From the NCBI GenBank assembly GCA_012295275.1, contig CM022679.1, positions 15,948,342 to 15,958,341 on the forward strand: a stretch of DNA of 10,000 nt, in the 5' to 3' direction. This DNA comes from Chrysomallon squamiferum. Taxonomy: Eukaryota > Mollusca > Gastropoda > Neomphalida > Peltospiridae. Both the position numbers and the translations under genes were made by a program. Shown in pieces: positions 1 through 8,029 of this stretch (position 1 is the first letter of the stretch; every line of letters starts with the position of its first letter). The notes under the pieces are model-generated. The model saw only the letters and a list, made by a program, of their open reading frames with translations. It was not told where the DNA came from and made no database searches.

Positions 1-212
1 AAACACACACACTTACAAACACACACACAAACACACACACTTACAAACACATATACGTACACAAACACACACACTTACAAACACATATAGGATATCCAAA
101 AACACACAAACAAACACATATACGTACACAAACACACACACTTACAAACAAACACATATACGTACACAAACACATATACACACAAACACATATAAACACA
201 AACAAAAACACG
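1..212. repeat. AC-rich array with a roughly 34-bp higher-order period
   Basis: The array is built from ACAAAC, (AC)n, CTTACAAAC and ATATACGTACAC blocks. CTTAC recurs at 12, 40, 74 and 141, and the palindrome TACGTA at 54, 121 and 159, giving spacings of 28, 34, 38 and 67. This is therefore a compound satellite rather than a simple dinucleotide run. It decays into AAACACA repeats near 170-212 and continues past the left edge. Confidence 0.85.
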
Positions 213-1204
213 CTCCCATCCTGTTTTCTCTGCGCTTTTCTAACTGCGCATTTATTTCAAGGTGTGTGTTTGAAAGGTGTCCCGGTGAGAAACTATCTAC
301 GTGACTCCAGTTATGAATGAACGAATTCATCACTGACACGCTCTGCTAGATTCAAAATAGAAAAATATTTTTCTCTGGTTTTATCACACGTTAATGGAGA
401 TCATTTCAGCCAAAATTAAAGGTATTTAAGTTCATTACCTGATTTAAAAATCCGGTTATGATTACATTTTCGTTTTAAAAGAGCCCATTAAAAAAGGTCA
501 GCAAGTAATAAAAAGAATTATGAGACTGTTTTAGAAGTCTGTATCTGAAAATGAGATCACAGTCTTGTGGGAAAATGTTCTAATCAGTTAGGATAAAATT
601 TAATTTTTGTGTTGATGTAGCATTTTGCTGATTTGTTGTTTTTCGTAAAGAAGGATTTTTAAAGTTTATTTTGTTAGTTATTTGTTATCATTATCATTGT
701 CTTTTTTCTTCTTCTCCTTTATTTTTTGTAAATTTCTTTGTTTATTTATATTTGAATCTTACATAGGGTCATGAAATATTTATGAATAATTATAATAAAA
801 ATGTTCAAATATTTTTTTTTTCCGAATTAACTTGAAACGAAAGACATAATTATCAGAAGGATATTTTTTATTTATTGATTTTTTCGAATGGTTTTTCTTT
901 CGTTGTTTTCTTTATTTGTTTTCTCAGTATTTTTCTTTCATTTGATTCAGACATAATTTCGTATATTTAGATTTTAAAAATTACACTTTTCATTAATTAC
1001 TAAACTATATGTCTTTGTTCCTGTTGCTTCGTTTTGTAAATTATCACCATTACTTGTAGGTAATTTGCAAAAAAACAAAAAAGCGACAAAATGCACTTTA
1101 ATTGATTGTTAACTTGTGAATTTGAAATTTTAAGTAGATTAATAATAAAGGATATTTTAGATTTAGTTCTTATTGATGTTTTTATTTTTGTTATTATTCA
1201 TTCA

Positions 1205-1387
1205 CTGATTTTATTATCATTATTATTATTATTAATATTATTATTATTATTATTAATTATTTTTATTATTATTGTTGTTATTGTTATTATTATATTATTT
1301 ATTTAATTATTATTATTACTGTTATTATTATTATTATTGGTATTATTATTATTATTTATATTATTTATTTTATTATTACTGTTGCTG

Positions 1388-1440
<53 letters not shown>

Positions 1441-1475
1441 TGTTTATTTATTTATTTTATTTTATTTTATTGCAT
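1205..1475. repeat. Imperfect (ATT)n microsatellite tract
   Basis: Long ATT/TTA trinucleotide runs with GTT and TTTA interruptions. The purest run is TTA repeated from about 1389 to 1440, followed by TTTA and TTTTA repeats to about 1470. The apparent poly-Leu, poly-Tyr and poly-Ile open frames here are products of the repeat and not genes. Confidence 0.95.
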
Positions 1476-1766
1476 TTAATTTGATTTTAATTACATATTT
1501 TAATGTATTTCAATCAAAAATAGATGACAACAAGAACTATGCTTAAATATCTAATACAGTATTCTTAATCTGCAATGAAATATATCTAGAATATATATAT
1601 ACATATACACACACACATGTTTTGAAAATTAAGATTATACTTCAGTGTTATAAAATTATGTAAATGTAATAAAATATAACAAACTTCTCCAAAATAACAA
1701 GATTATAAAATATCTGAATCGAAAATAGATGAAAGTAAAAAAAAACACTTAAACATTGTTAATCGG

Positions 1767-2080
1767 ACACCGTTAGTTATATTTCAGAAAACAGCCATCG
1801 TTAGTTATATTTCAGAAAACAGCCATTGTTAGTTATATTTCTAATATCTGACATTTTCAGTTACTTTTTAGATATCAAACATTGTTAATTATATTTCATA
1901 TATCTGACAATGTTAATTATATTATACAGGCGTAACAATGTCAGTTATATTTCAGATATTCGCTGTAGTCAAAGTCACTTATATTGCAGATATCTGACAC
2001 TGTCAGTTTTATTTAAGATATCTGACATTGTCACTTGTATTTCAGATACCTGACACTGTCAAATATATTTCAGATATCGG
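1767..2080. repeat. 28-bp minisatellite, 11 units
   Basis: Eleven head-to-tail units begin at 1767, 1795, 1823, 1851, 1879, 1907, 1935, 1963, 1997, 2025 and 2053. All are 28 bases except the eighth, which is 34. The unit reads approximately ACAYTGTYAG followed by TTATATTTCAGATATCTG. Later units carry the 10-base palindrome CAGATATCTG or a one-base variant. A partial unit precedes (about 1752-1766) and a detached, diverged 28-base unit lies at 2128-2155 after a 47-base degenerate stretch. The first two units share CAGAAAACAG instead of CAGATATCTG, which suggests recent duplication of a variant. It lies in intron 2. Confidence 0.9.
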
Positions 2081-2231
2081 ACATGCACAAACCTTTACTT
2101 CTAGTTAAATCAAAATTAATATACCAAGCACTGCCAATTATACCTCAAATACCTGATGTGCTGAAATCTAATATATTTAACAATCTACATATATAAAATA
2201 TATTTTAAATGACAAAAGAAACAATAAATAC

Positions 2232-2535
2232 CTCTGGTTCTTAGATACGTTCTCATGACAATGGAATGGATCTCATTGAAGTGGTACAAGGTGCTGTATG
2301 GGCCTGTGAAGTTGGTCAGGTCGTTGACAGTCATGTTTCGTTTTTCTGCCAGATGTTTGAGATTCTCTGCCGCACGAATCATCAGATCTATTTTCTCTAC
2401 GACGATGCTGAATTTCTGCCACCCGTAGTGCTCCATCAGAGCGATTACGGATTTTGCCGAGTGTGTGCTCGGAGGCTGTGTTCGGGCAAATGTCGGAAAC
2501 ACGTTTTTGTTCGAAACGATGGGGTCGTTACATTT
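2232..2535 (-). CDS. Gyc76C-like: Receptor-type guanylate cyclase (Gyc76C-like), coding exon 2: ligand-binding domain continued
   Basis: This is 304 bases, encoding residues 125-225 plus the first base of codon 226. The acceptor is a pyrimidine-rich tract ending TTTCTTTACAG (minus strand) just before 2535. The exon opens AAA TGT (KC) in phase 0, so it joins exon 1 in frame as PIIAY-KCNDPIVSNKN. Family hallmarks are VFPTFARTQPPST (136-148), then KSVIALMEHYGWQKFSIVVE (152-171), as in the ANF-receptor domain of invertebrate receptor cyclases. It ends with RTYLRTR (219-225). Sequons lie at N191 and N199. The donor is G|GTATTT with the last exon base at 2232, giving phase 1; the open frame continues a further stretch to 2185 only as intron read-through. 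Cys126 very probably pairs with Cys107 of exon 1. The next exon, completing the membrane-distal lobe, is not in the window. Confidence 0.87.
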
Positions 2536-2662
2536 CTGTAAAGAAAAAGAAATAAGACGTGAAAGAATTTTATGAAGTTTGGAACAAAATGTTTAAATGT
2601 ATAAAAACAGACTGTGTGTTATTGTTGTAGTTATGTGTCTATAAATAGATAGATAACAGTGA

Positions 2663-2707
2663 TAATGATAATCATGATAATGATATAATAATAATAATAA
2701 TAATAAT
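2663..2707. repeat. (ATA)n microsatellite
   Basis: GATAATGAT-type repeats grade into a short perfect ATA trinucleotide run within intron 1. Confidence 0.85.
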
Positions 2708-2788
2708 TTTGGCAATTATTTATTTACTTTAGATTATTAATCTTTATCTTTTACTGAATCAGTATAAGGCATTCATCAGTGTGTAATG

Positions 2789-2861
2789 TTATTTTATTTT
2801 ATTTATAATTATTTATTTATTTTTTATTTATTTATCTGTTTATTTGTTTATTTGGTTATTT
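2789..2861. repeat. Imperfect (TTTA)n tract
   Basis: Repeated TTTA/TTTAT units with TTTG variants, in intron 1. Confidence 0.85.
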
Positions 2862-3373
2862 ATGATAGAAAGTAAAAAGACAGAATGAAGGTGATAAGGA
2901 GATAGAGAGATTGTGTGTGTCGTGCGTGTTTTTTGACAATTTTATTTATATCAAGAATCTATAATTAAGAGACTAAAATGAGAATTGATTCCAGAGCATT
3001 AAAGACTAATAGTCAACGAATTTACAATTGTGACACAGAGGTATGTTTTTATTTTTAATTTTAATTTTTTTATTTATTATTATTATTATTTTCGGAAATA
3101 CAATATTACATTATCTATTTCTCATCATAATCTATAGAAGTGATAATGTGAAACACACCCCATCTCATTAAAATACGATCAAACCCAACATTTCTAACAT
3201 TTCTCTTTCCTCATTATTTTCGTGGAAGATCGAAACAAAGTTACGTTTAAAAACAGAGATTAAATTTATCTGTTACAAGTGATCTTTATTCATGATTGCT
3301 TGACCGCGAAAATAGCTGAATTTCTTTTTAATAATTTACAACTGTTTCAATAATTATATTTTTTAATCTGATA

Positions 3374-3389
3374 TCTCTCTCTCTCTCTC
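3374..3389. repeat. Short (CT)n microsatellite
   Basis: Eight TC dinucleotides in a row within intron 1. Confidence 0.85.
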
Positions 3390-3639
3390 GTCCCTTTATT
3401 TAAACTGTTACTATTTTATTTCAGTGAGTCAAGATAATTAAATCTGTTATTTCATTAAAATTAATGAACTGTGAATACTTTTTTCTTAATATTGTTAAGA
3501 AATCATAATCTTATTTCTATTATTTTACAAATATTTATTATCAAAAAAAAGCAGCAAGATAACGAAATATTTAATTTTGTTTCTGTAAGCTGATATAAAT
3601 TTTTCTAAATATAGTTGATGTTATTTCAAATCTGTATTT

Positions 3640-3644
3640 TATTA

Positions 3645-3698
<54 letters not shown>
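3640..3698. repeat. (ATT)n microsatellite
   Basis: A nearly pure TTA/ATT trinucleotide run in intron 1, with about 17 units in the pure part. Confidence 0.95.
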
Positions 3699-3881
3699 CA
3701 TAATTTTCCAACTAATCGCTTTGTCCTTTGCTTAACACGCTTGACCTGAACGAAGTTCTTTACGGAATGAATCAGATGTACTTAAAACTGTATAAATATT
3801 TTATTGCATGGCAACAGTCCAGTTTGGTATGTCAGCTGAAGAACTCGCGGGCACAGGTATAAATTAGAAATGTTACCTGGT

Positions 3882-4050
3882 TATGTATATATATGTATGT
3901 ATGTGTGTATGTATGTATGTATGTATGTATGTATGTATGTATGTATGTATGTATGTATGTATGTATGTATGTATGTATGTATGTATATATATATGTATAT
4001 GTATGTGTACATGTGTATGTGTGTCTGAGTGGATACATATATATATATAA
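3882..4050. repeat. (TATG)n microsatellite with TA/TG flanks
   Basis: A core of about 20 uninterrupted GTAT/TATG tetranucleotides (about 3907-3986) flanked by TATATG and (TA)n variants, ending in a TA run at about 4036-4050. In intron 1. It produces spurious open frames on both strands. Confidence 0.95.
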
Positions 4051-4698
4051 ATTTTCACTTTTTAAAATTACTCTACAAAAATACAATTAAAATTAAAAAA
4101 ATTATTTTCTCTTGGTACCTTTAAAAGACCACAAAACATTAATCAAATCGTGTATTCCCAGTAACAAATGTTATATGTTATTAAAATATATATTTATATT
4201 TCCAGACATTTATCTTATCTTAGTAGTGTTATTTTATCCTGTTAAATTTAGTAGTATTTATTCATTAAAGCTAATACACATAAATAAATAGATTTTTTTG
4301 TGAAATGGTTACGTTGTTTATATTTATTGAGGAAAAAATCTCCATGAGAAATTATAAAATAAAAAAAAATCAGTTATTTTTACAGCGGTAAAATGTATTT
4401 TATTTACTGCTGCCTCGCTGAAGACATTTTAAGCTGAATGCTTGCTTCATAAACTGCAGCATGTTAATAGCATGGAGACATTTTTACGAGAAAATTCAAT
4501 TAATTTTTAAAGTAAAAAAAGTAAAAAAGGAAAGAACGTAATTAAACCTTCATTTGTCTTTCGGCTTTCACAGCTTAAAGGAGGTGAGTACAGATGTGAG
4601 TTGGGGACGTTGCCCAGTTTGCATGTGGGAGTGTGAGTAGATGGGGTTACAGCTTTTATTATTTTAATTGTTGTTGTTATTGTTAGTGTTATAATTAT

Positions 4699-5162
4699 CA
4701 CTGGCATTATATTCTAAACTGCACTATAGTATATTATTTTAGTTGGTCGCATTGGTATTAAATTATGTGGTATACTTGATTATATTATTTTTTTAAATCG
4801 CACTGACATTATAATTTATGGAACGTTATATTATATTATTTTAGTAACTCGCACGACATTATATTCCATGATACACTTGAGTATATTTTATTAGTAACTC
4901 GAACTGATATTATATTCTATGGTACACTTAAATATATTATTTTCATAAGTCGCATTGACATTATAGTCCATGGAACATTAATTTAGTAACTCGTATGTTT
5001 ATATTCTGTTGAACACTTAAGTATTTTATTTTAATAGTTCGTATTTGCTTTATATTTTATGAAACACAATGGTATACATTATATTATATTTTATATTACA
5101 TTATATCGGTAACTGGTCTTAGTATTGTATGCTTTGGGTACTGTATCACAGTATATTAGTTC
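4699..5162. repeat. Diverged roughly 51-bp minisatellite, about 8-9 units
   Basis: Using TCGCA/TCGTA as anchor, units start at 4747, 4798, 4849, 4899, 4950, 4991 and 5039, with lengths 51, 51, 50, 51, 41 and 48 and then an expanded last unit. A partial unit precedes from about 4699 and a decayed copy reaches about 5162. Each unit reads roughly TCGCACTGACATTATATTC, then TATGGWACACTTAA, then a TATATTATTTTAGTAAC tail. It lies in intron 1 and ends about 30 bases from the exon 1 donor. Confidence 0.85.
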
Positions 5163-5193
5163 TAATCAAGTCTAGTATAAATCTGTCACTTAC

Positions 5194-5565
5194 ATAAGCT
5201 ATAATAGGAAGGTTCCACGATGCAGCAACTCTGGCTTCAGTTTCGCAGTAGTCTTCGGGTCCAAAGAAAGCGACAGCGCCATCTTTCCATTGTTCCGTGA
5301 GGACGCTGATACTGCGGAGGGGATCGTCCCTGTTGTCGGCGAAAAAGTATTTCAGAGTATGGTTAGGTAATATGTTGGGGTCGCTGTTGACTTCGTTGAT
5401 AGCATGTGTCATGGCTCCTGCTATTTTGCGACCCTCGGCCTTGACAAGATTAGAACCGTTAATTGTAGTGATGAATCCCAGAGTAAAAGTGTCACCAAGA
5501 ACAGAATGAACTGAAGTAAGAATTAAACTCAAACACACAATCCAGCTAAAATACGATGCAGTCAT
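5194..5565 (-). CDS. Gyc76C-like: Receptor-type guanylate cyclase (Gyc76C-like), coding exon 1: signal peptide and start of ligand-binding domain
   Basis: This exon encodes the first 124 residues of a putative single-pass membrane receptor that would make cGMP from GTP when an extracellular ligand binds. The start is the ATG at 5565-5563, which has a purine at -3. The open frame extends upstream only to a GTG at 5610, with an in-frame stop beyond it, so that extension is not used. Residues 4-24 are a hydrophobic signal peptide, with cleavage likely after VLG (residue 24). The mature part begins DTFTLGFI and continues with the ANF-receptor (type I periplasmic-binding fold) signatures AGAMTHAINEVN (49-60), FFADNRDD (74-81), AFFGPEDYCETEA (99-111) and WNLPIIAY (117-124). 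N-glycosylation sequons lie at N36 and N68. The exon ends after a complete TAT codon at donor GTAAGT (first intron base 5193), phase 0. The family call rests on recalled motif similarity. A sea-urchin-type egg peptide receptor cyclase or a cyclase-less natriuretic-receptor relative cannot be excluded from the N-terminus alone. Confidence 0.85.
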
Positions 5566-5640
5566 GTCTGAGTTCTCAAACACACACGTTTTACCTGGAA
5601 ACCATGTCACGGGTGATAATTAAGAAGGTTCTGATGTTGC
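5566..5640 (-). other. Putative 5' UTR directly upstream of the start codon
   Basis: On the minus strand the bases before the ATG contain an in-frame TAA about 57 bases before the start, so no longer coding 5' end is possible in this exon. The leader could be continuous with exon 1. It could also be joined by splicing, since weak acceptor-like sites exist: TTTCCAG at about 5590 and AACTCAG three bases before ATG. The transcription start cannot be located from sequence alone. Confidence 0.4.
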
Positions 5641-6120
5641 TGACATTATTAATTTTGTCCAGAATTCCTTATTGTTATCTAAAAATACTTTTTCGCATGG
5701 TGTTCCAAAAACAAGCAGGAAAACAAAACCAACATACTGAAATTTCCAACAGTTACATATTATTATTTTTCTGCATATTACAGATGAGACTGAGTCTTTG
5801 GTACTTACAATTAAACAAATGGCTTGACATTCGTCGTTTTAGGTATTCCGTAGAGTGACACAGTAATCGATAGCAATTTCAGCAAGTTTCATTTTTGATT
5901 CGTTAATATTGACTGTCATTATTTTTGGCAGTTCACCTTTTGTTATTCCGTTCATAATTAATATTGAGATAACATCTTCAGTTAAATTCATTTTCCGTTG
6001 TTAGTTTTTGTTATCGCTGTTTCATCTATGATTCATAAGAACACAATATTCTTGCAGTATATTAGAACTATCCTTAGAAAATTTCGTGATTTGCTTCATT
6101 TCCAAGAACATTTCTAGAAA
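5641..6120. other. Upstream flank without recognisable feature
   Basis: Moderately AT-rich single-copy-looking sequence directly upstream of the gene. I see no TATA box at a convincing position, no coding signature and no repeat. The core promoter may be here or further right, but nothing in the sequence locates it. Confidence 0.4.
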
Positions 6121-6720
6121 AATAAATATGACAGCGATCCAGTGTATCGAAACGAGTAAGTTTGACAGTTTGACATTTCAACTAAGCAGCGATGACTGGA
6201 AATGACGACAGAGATATTTGACCACTGAAAATACCACGAAATATATTTGTGTCTCTCTACATTCCCACATGGCAAGCAACGGATTCTGTCATGGGGGCAA
6301 ACACTGCTATTTTGATATTATCAACCTGTTTGTTAAATCTTTGTTCCGCGTTTTAGCCCATAGGGGATGGCCACGCTTCGTGATCTTGCCTCTATTCGGG
6401 CATGCAGACGTCAATATGAGAAAAAGTTTAAAAAACCAATAAGGCGAAAGCAGACGAGCAGGTCTTGTTTTGTTAACTGACAGAGGCGGGGCGCACGTTT
6501 ATTGAAATGTCTACAAAACTGCTACTGTGTGACATAAAACAGAAATGATGATGATTTGACACATAAAGTTAATACTGCGTAACAGTGTACAATAACGTGA
6601 TACGAGGAGTGCGCAATGCGCCGTCGCTAGGTTTTACTGGTAAAATGTTGTTTGTGTTTTACGATTGTTTTACCGAGAGTTTGAACTACCGCAGTTTCGT
6701 TTTTAATGTTACTTATTACG
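6120..6720. other. GC-richer, CpG-containing block upstream of the gene
   Basis: This block is visibly less AT-rich than its surroundings and has scattered CpGs, including GAGGCGGGGCGCACG at about 6482-6496 and GTGCGCAATGCGCCGTCGC at 6609-6627. A plus-strand open frame of 75 codons (6218-6442) lies in it, but it has no recognised domain. The block could be a distal promoter or first non-coding exon of the minus-strand gene, an unrelated exon, or the decayed remnant of a mobile element. I cannot decide between these. Confidence 0.35.
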
Positions 6721-6786
6721 AAAAGAATTGTTATAAAACAATATTAGTTTTATTTGTTTATTTATTTGCTTATTTGTTCATTGATA

Positions 6787-6809
6787 TTTTTTTTTTTTTT
6801 TTTTTTTTT
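6787..6809. repeat. Poly(T) run, 23 bases
   Basis: An uninterrupted T run. On the minus strand it could be the poly(A) tail of a retroposed copy, but no body is recognisable next to it. Confidence 0.9.
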
Positions 6810-6867
6810 GAAGCAGAAGTAGTAGAAATATTAGTAGTGGTATCATCGTCATGTCATCATAAGCATC

Positions 6868-6965
6868 TCATTATTATTATTATTATTATTATTGTTGTTG
6901 TTGTTGTTGTTGTTATTTATTTGTTTTATTTTACTTTTATTTATATTTTTTTTATTTATTTATTT
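6868..6965. repeat. Compound (ATT)n-(GTT)n-(TTTA)n microsatellite
   Basis: About eight ATT units pass directly into about seven GTT units and then TTTA-type repeats. The neighbouring open frame (plus strand to 7016) is mostly made of this repeat and the poly(T). Confidence 0.92.
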
Positions 6966-7009
6966 ATGCATGCATGTACATTATCAGTTGTAGTATTTCA
7001 GAAATACTT

Positions 7010-7080
7010 CATTTAAATCTGTTGACGGGATGCGAACATGCAGTCATAAGGCCTGAAGGCAGCCAGATGAACATTACGTA
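7010..7080 (-). mobile_element. Possible tRNA-derived SINE fragment (B-box-like)
   Basis: The minus strand at 7035-7023 reads GTTCGCATCCCGTC, close to a tRNA T-arm/B box (GGTTCGANTCC). About 25 bases upstream is GTTCATCTGG, resembling a decayed A box. The spacing is shorter than in a tRNA and no cloverleaf can be drawn, so this is at best a decayed SINE head. Confidence 0.3.
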
Positions 7081-7095
7081 AAGAAAGCTGCCTTC
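7055..7095. repeat. 9-bp inverted repeat
   Basis: GAAGGCAGC at 7055-7063 and GCTGCCTTC at 7087-7095 are perfect inverted copies with a 23-base spacer. They could form a short hairpin. No function can be assigned. Confidence 0.7.
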
Positions 7096-7296
7096 CACTT
7101 AACGGTGTTATACTTTTTAGGTCGAACTAAATGCAGTTTTGTCAGCTGGCTGTCATTCACTTACAGGTAAAATGAACAAATGTAGGAATTAGTGGAAATT
7201 AGTATTACTGAAAGAAAGAAAACAATTTTACAATAAAGAAATGACTTATACAGAAGATCTATCTATCAAATGTATTAATATAATACTTTTGTCAAC

Positions 7297-7333
7297 ATAT
7301 ATATATATATATATATATATACAGATATGTGTA

Positions 7334-7372
<39 letters not shown>
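7297..7372. repeat. (AT)n-(GT)n-(AT)n compound microsatellite
   Basis: Two self-complementary AT runs (7297-7321 and 7344-7372) flank a TGTG-rich centre. On one strand they could pair into a long hairpin. Confidence 0.95.
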
Positions 7373-7375
<3 letters not shown>

Positions 7376-7379
7376 TATT

Positions 7380-7800
7380 GAAAAACTGAAAACTGGTACA
7401 AGATATTTCGGTTCAAAGCACAGTTCAAGGCAGTAATCTTATTTTATATGCTGTGAAAACAGAGAAAGAAAAACATTCTGTGTGTGTGTGTGCGCTGAAG
7501 GTCAGCTCAGACAGTTGATCTATAAACGAAAGAAGAAAGAGAGGAAGCTTAGAAGAATGGATGAATGAATGAGTTACTGGATGAAAGGATGGATGGAAGG
7601 AAGAAAGACAATAAATTAGTCTGTAAGATTCAACCATTATTTATTGTCGATTATTTTCTGGGGACAGATATTAAGAGATAAAAACAAAATTCTCTAAGAA
7701 TTATTTAGCTTTAAAGCGAGGTATGGTTTAAAAACGCGTCTCCATATATCCAAAGCAATGAATTTTAACTTTACTTTTACCAAAATCTTTCTTAAATGGG
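7380..7800. other. Upstream flank, no gene seen
   Basis: This stretch holds a short TG run (7480-7492) and an imperfect GGAT/GAAT/GGAA tetranucleotide stretch (about 7556-7610). Nothing coding is seen. The minus-strand open frames here consist of Ser/His/Phe-rich translations of those repeats. Confidence 0.6.
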
Positions 7801-7995
7801 TTGAATGTAGTACTGCTGCTACTACTACTACATCAGCAACTGTAACTACTGCTCCTATTATTGTTATCAATATGAGTTTGTAGTCAGCGGGACAAACATC
7901 ACAGCGATCTGGCTGGACTTAGTTTGTACCAAAAGGAAAACCAGACCGACTGATTAAGACTTGAGCCTGCTGCCCTACCGCTGAACGCTGATCCT
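7800..7995 (-). mobile_element. Candidate tRNA-derived SINE
   Basis: Read on the minus strand from about 7995, a tRNA-like head contains GTTCAGCGGTAGGGC (7986-7972). This resembles a tRNA D-arm (GCTCAGNGGTAGAGC), and GTTC and GGGC can still pair, using G-U wobbles. A degenerate B-box-like GGTCTGGTTTTCC follows at 7947-7935. After it come about 65 bases of unrelated body and then a GTA/GCA-rich simple-repeat tail (about 7860-7810). Head, body and repeat tail in that order is the usual SINE plan. The anticodon and acceptor stems do not fold, so it is not a functional tRNA. No target-site duplication was identified. Confidence 0.45.
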
Positions 7996-8029
7996 CTGAA
8001 CACTTAGTTATGAGGTGTGAAACATAACA

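Larger units (their letters stand above)
1..2231 (-). other. Intron 2 of the receptor guanylate cyclase gene (partial)
   Basis: It starts at the GTATTT donor after exon 2 (first base 2231) and runs off the left edge, so it is at least 2231 bases long. The reading frames in this interval do not continue the ligand-binding domain. It carries a 28-bp minisatellite (1767-2080), an ATT tract (1205-1475) and an AC-rich array at the left end. The intervals 350-1200 and 1476-1750 are AT-rich with homopolymer runs and show nothing further. A somewhat less AT-rich patch at about 210-345 has no feature I can name. Confidence 0.7.
2536..5193 (-). other. Intron 1 of the receptor guanylate cyclase gene
   Basis: The intron is bounded by GTAAGT (from 5193) and TTTACAG (ending 2536) on the minus strand, 2658 bases, phase 0. 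It is AT-rich and has no coding-like stretch. It contains a roughly 51-bp minisatellite next to the donor, a long TATG microsatellite, an ATT tract, a short CT tract (3374-3389), a TTTA-rich tract (2789-2861) and an ATA tract (2680-2707). The intervals 2862-3370, 3390-3640 and 4055-4690 hold no recognisable element beyond AT-rich sequence. Open frames in the TATG block are only repeats of Y/C/M/V or H/T/I residues. Confidence 0.8.

Noticed and set aside
142-339. Minus-strand 65-codon frame, considered as exon 3 of the receptor
   Set aside because: Its sequence has no resemblance to the ligand-binding domain, and half of it is the AC repeat.
1106-1546. Overlapping plus-strand open frames rich in Leu, Ile and Tyr
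   Set aside because: They translate the (ATT)n tract and have no domain, splice context or codon bias of a gene.
1767-2080. CRISPR-like array, because the unit is 28 bases
   Set aside because: Units abut directly with no unique spacers, and the context is an animal intron.
3832-4090. Open frames on both strands with YVCM or THIH repeats
   Set aside because: They are produced by the TATG microsatellite in intron 1.
5297-5509. Plus-strand open frame opposite exon 1
   Set aside because: It is antisense to the well-supported receptor exon and has no recognisable motif; likewise the plus-strand frame at 2266-2541 opposite exon 2.
5566-5610. N-terminal extension of exon 1 from the GTG at 5610
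   Set aside because: Nuclear animal genes rarely start at GTG. The ATG at 5565 gives an immediate signal peptide, which the extension would bury.
6585-7016. 143-codon plus-strand open frame
   Set aside because: More than half is poly-Phe, poly-Ile and poly-Val from the T run and ATT/GTT repeats. The first part shows no known domain.
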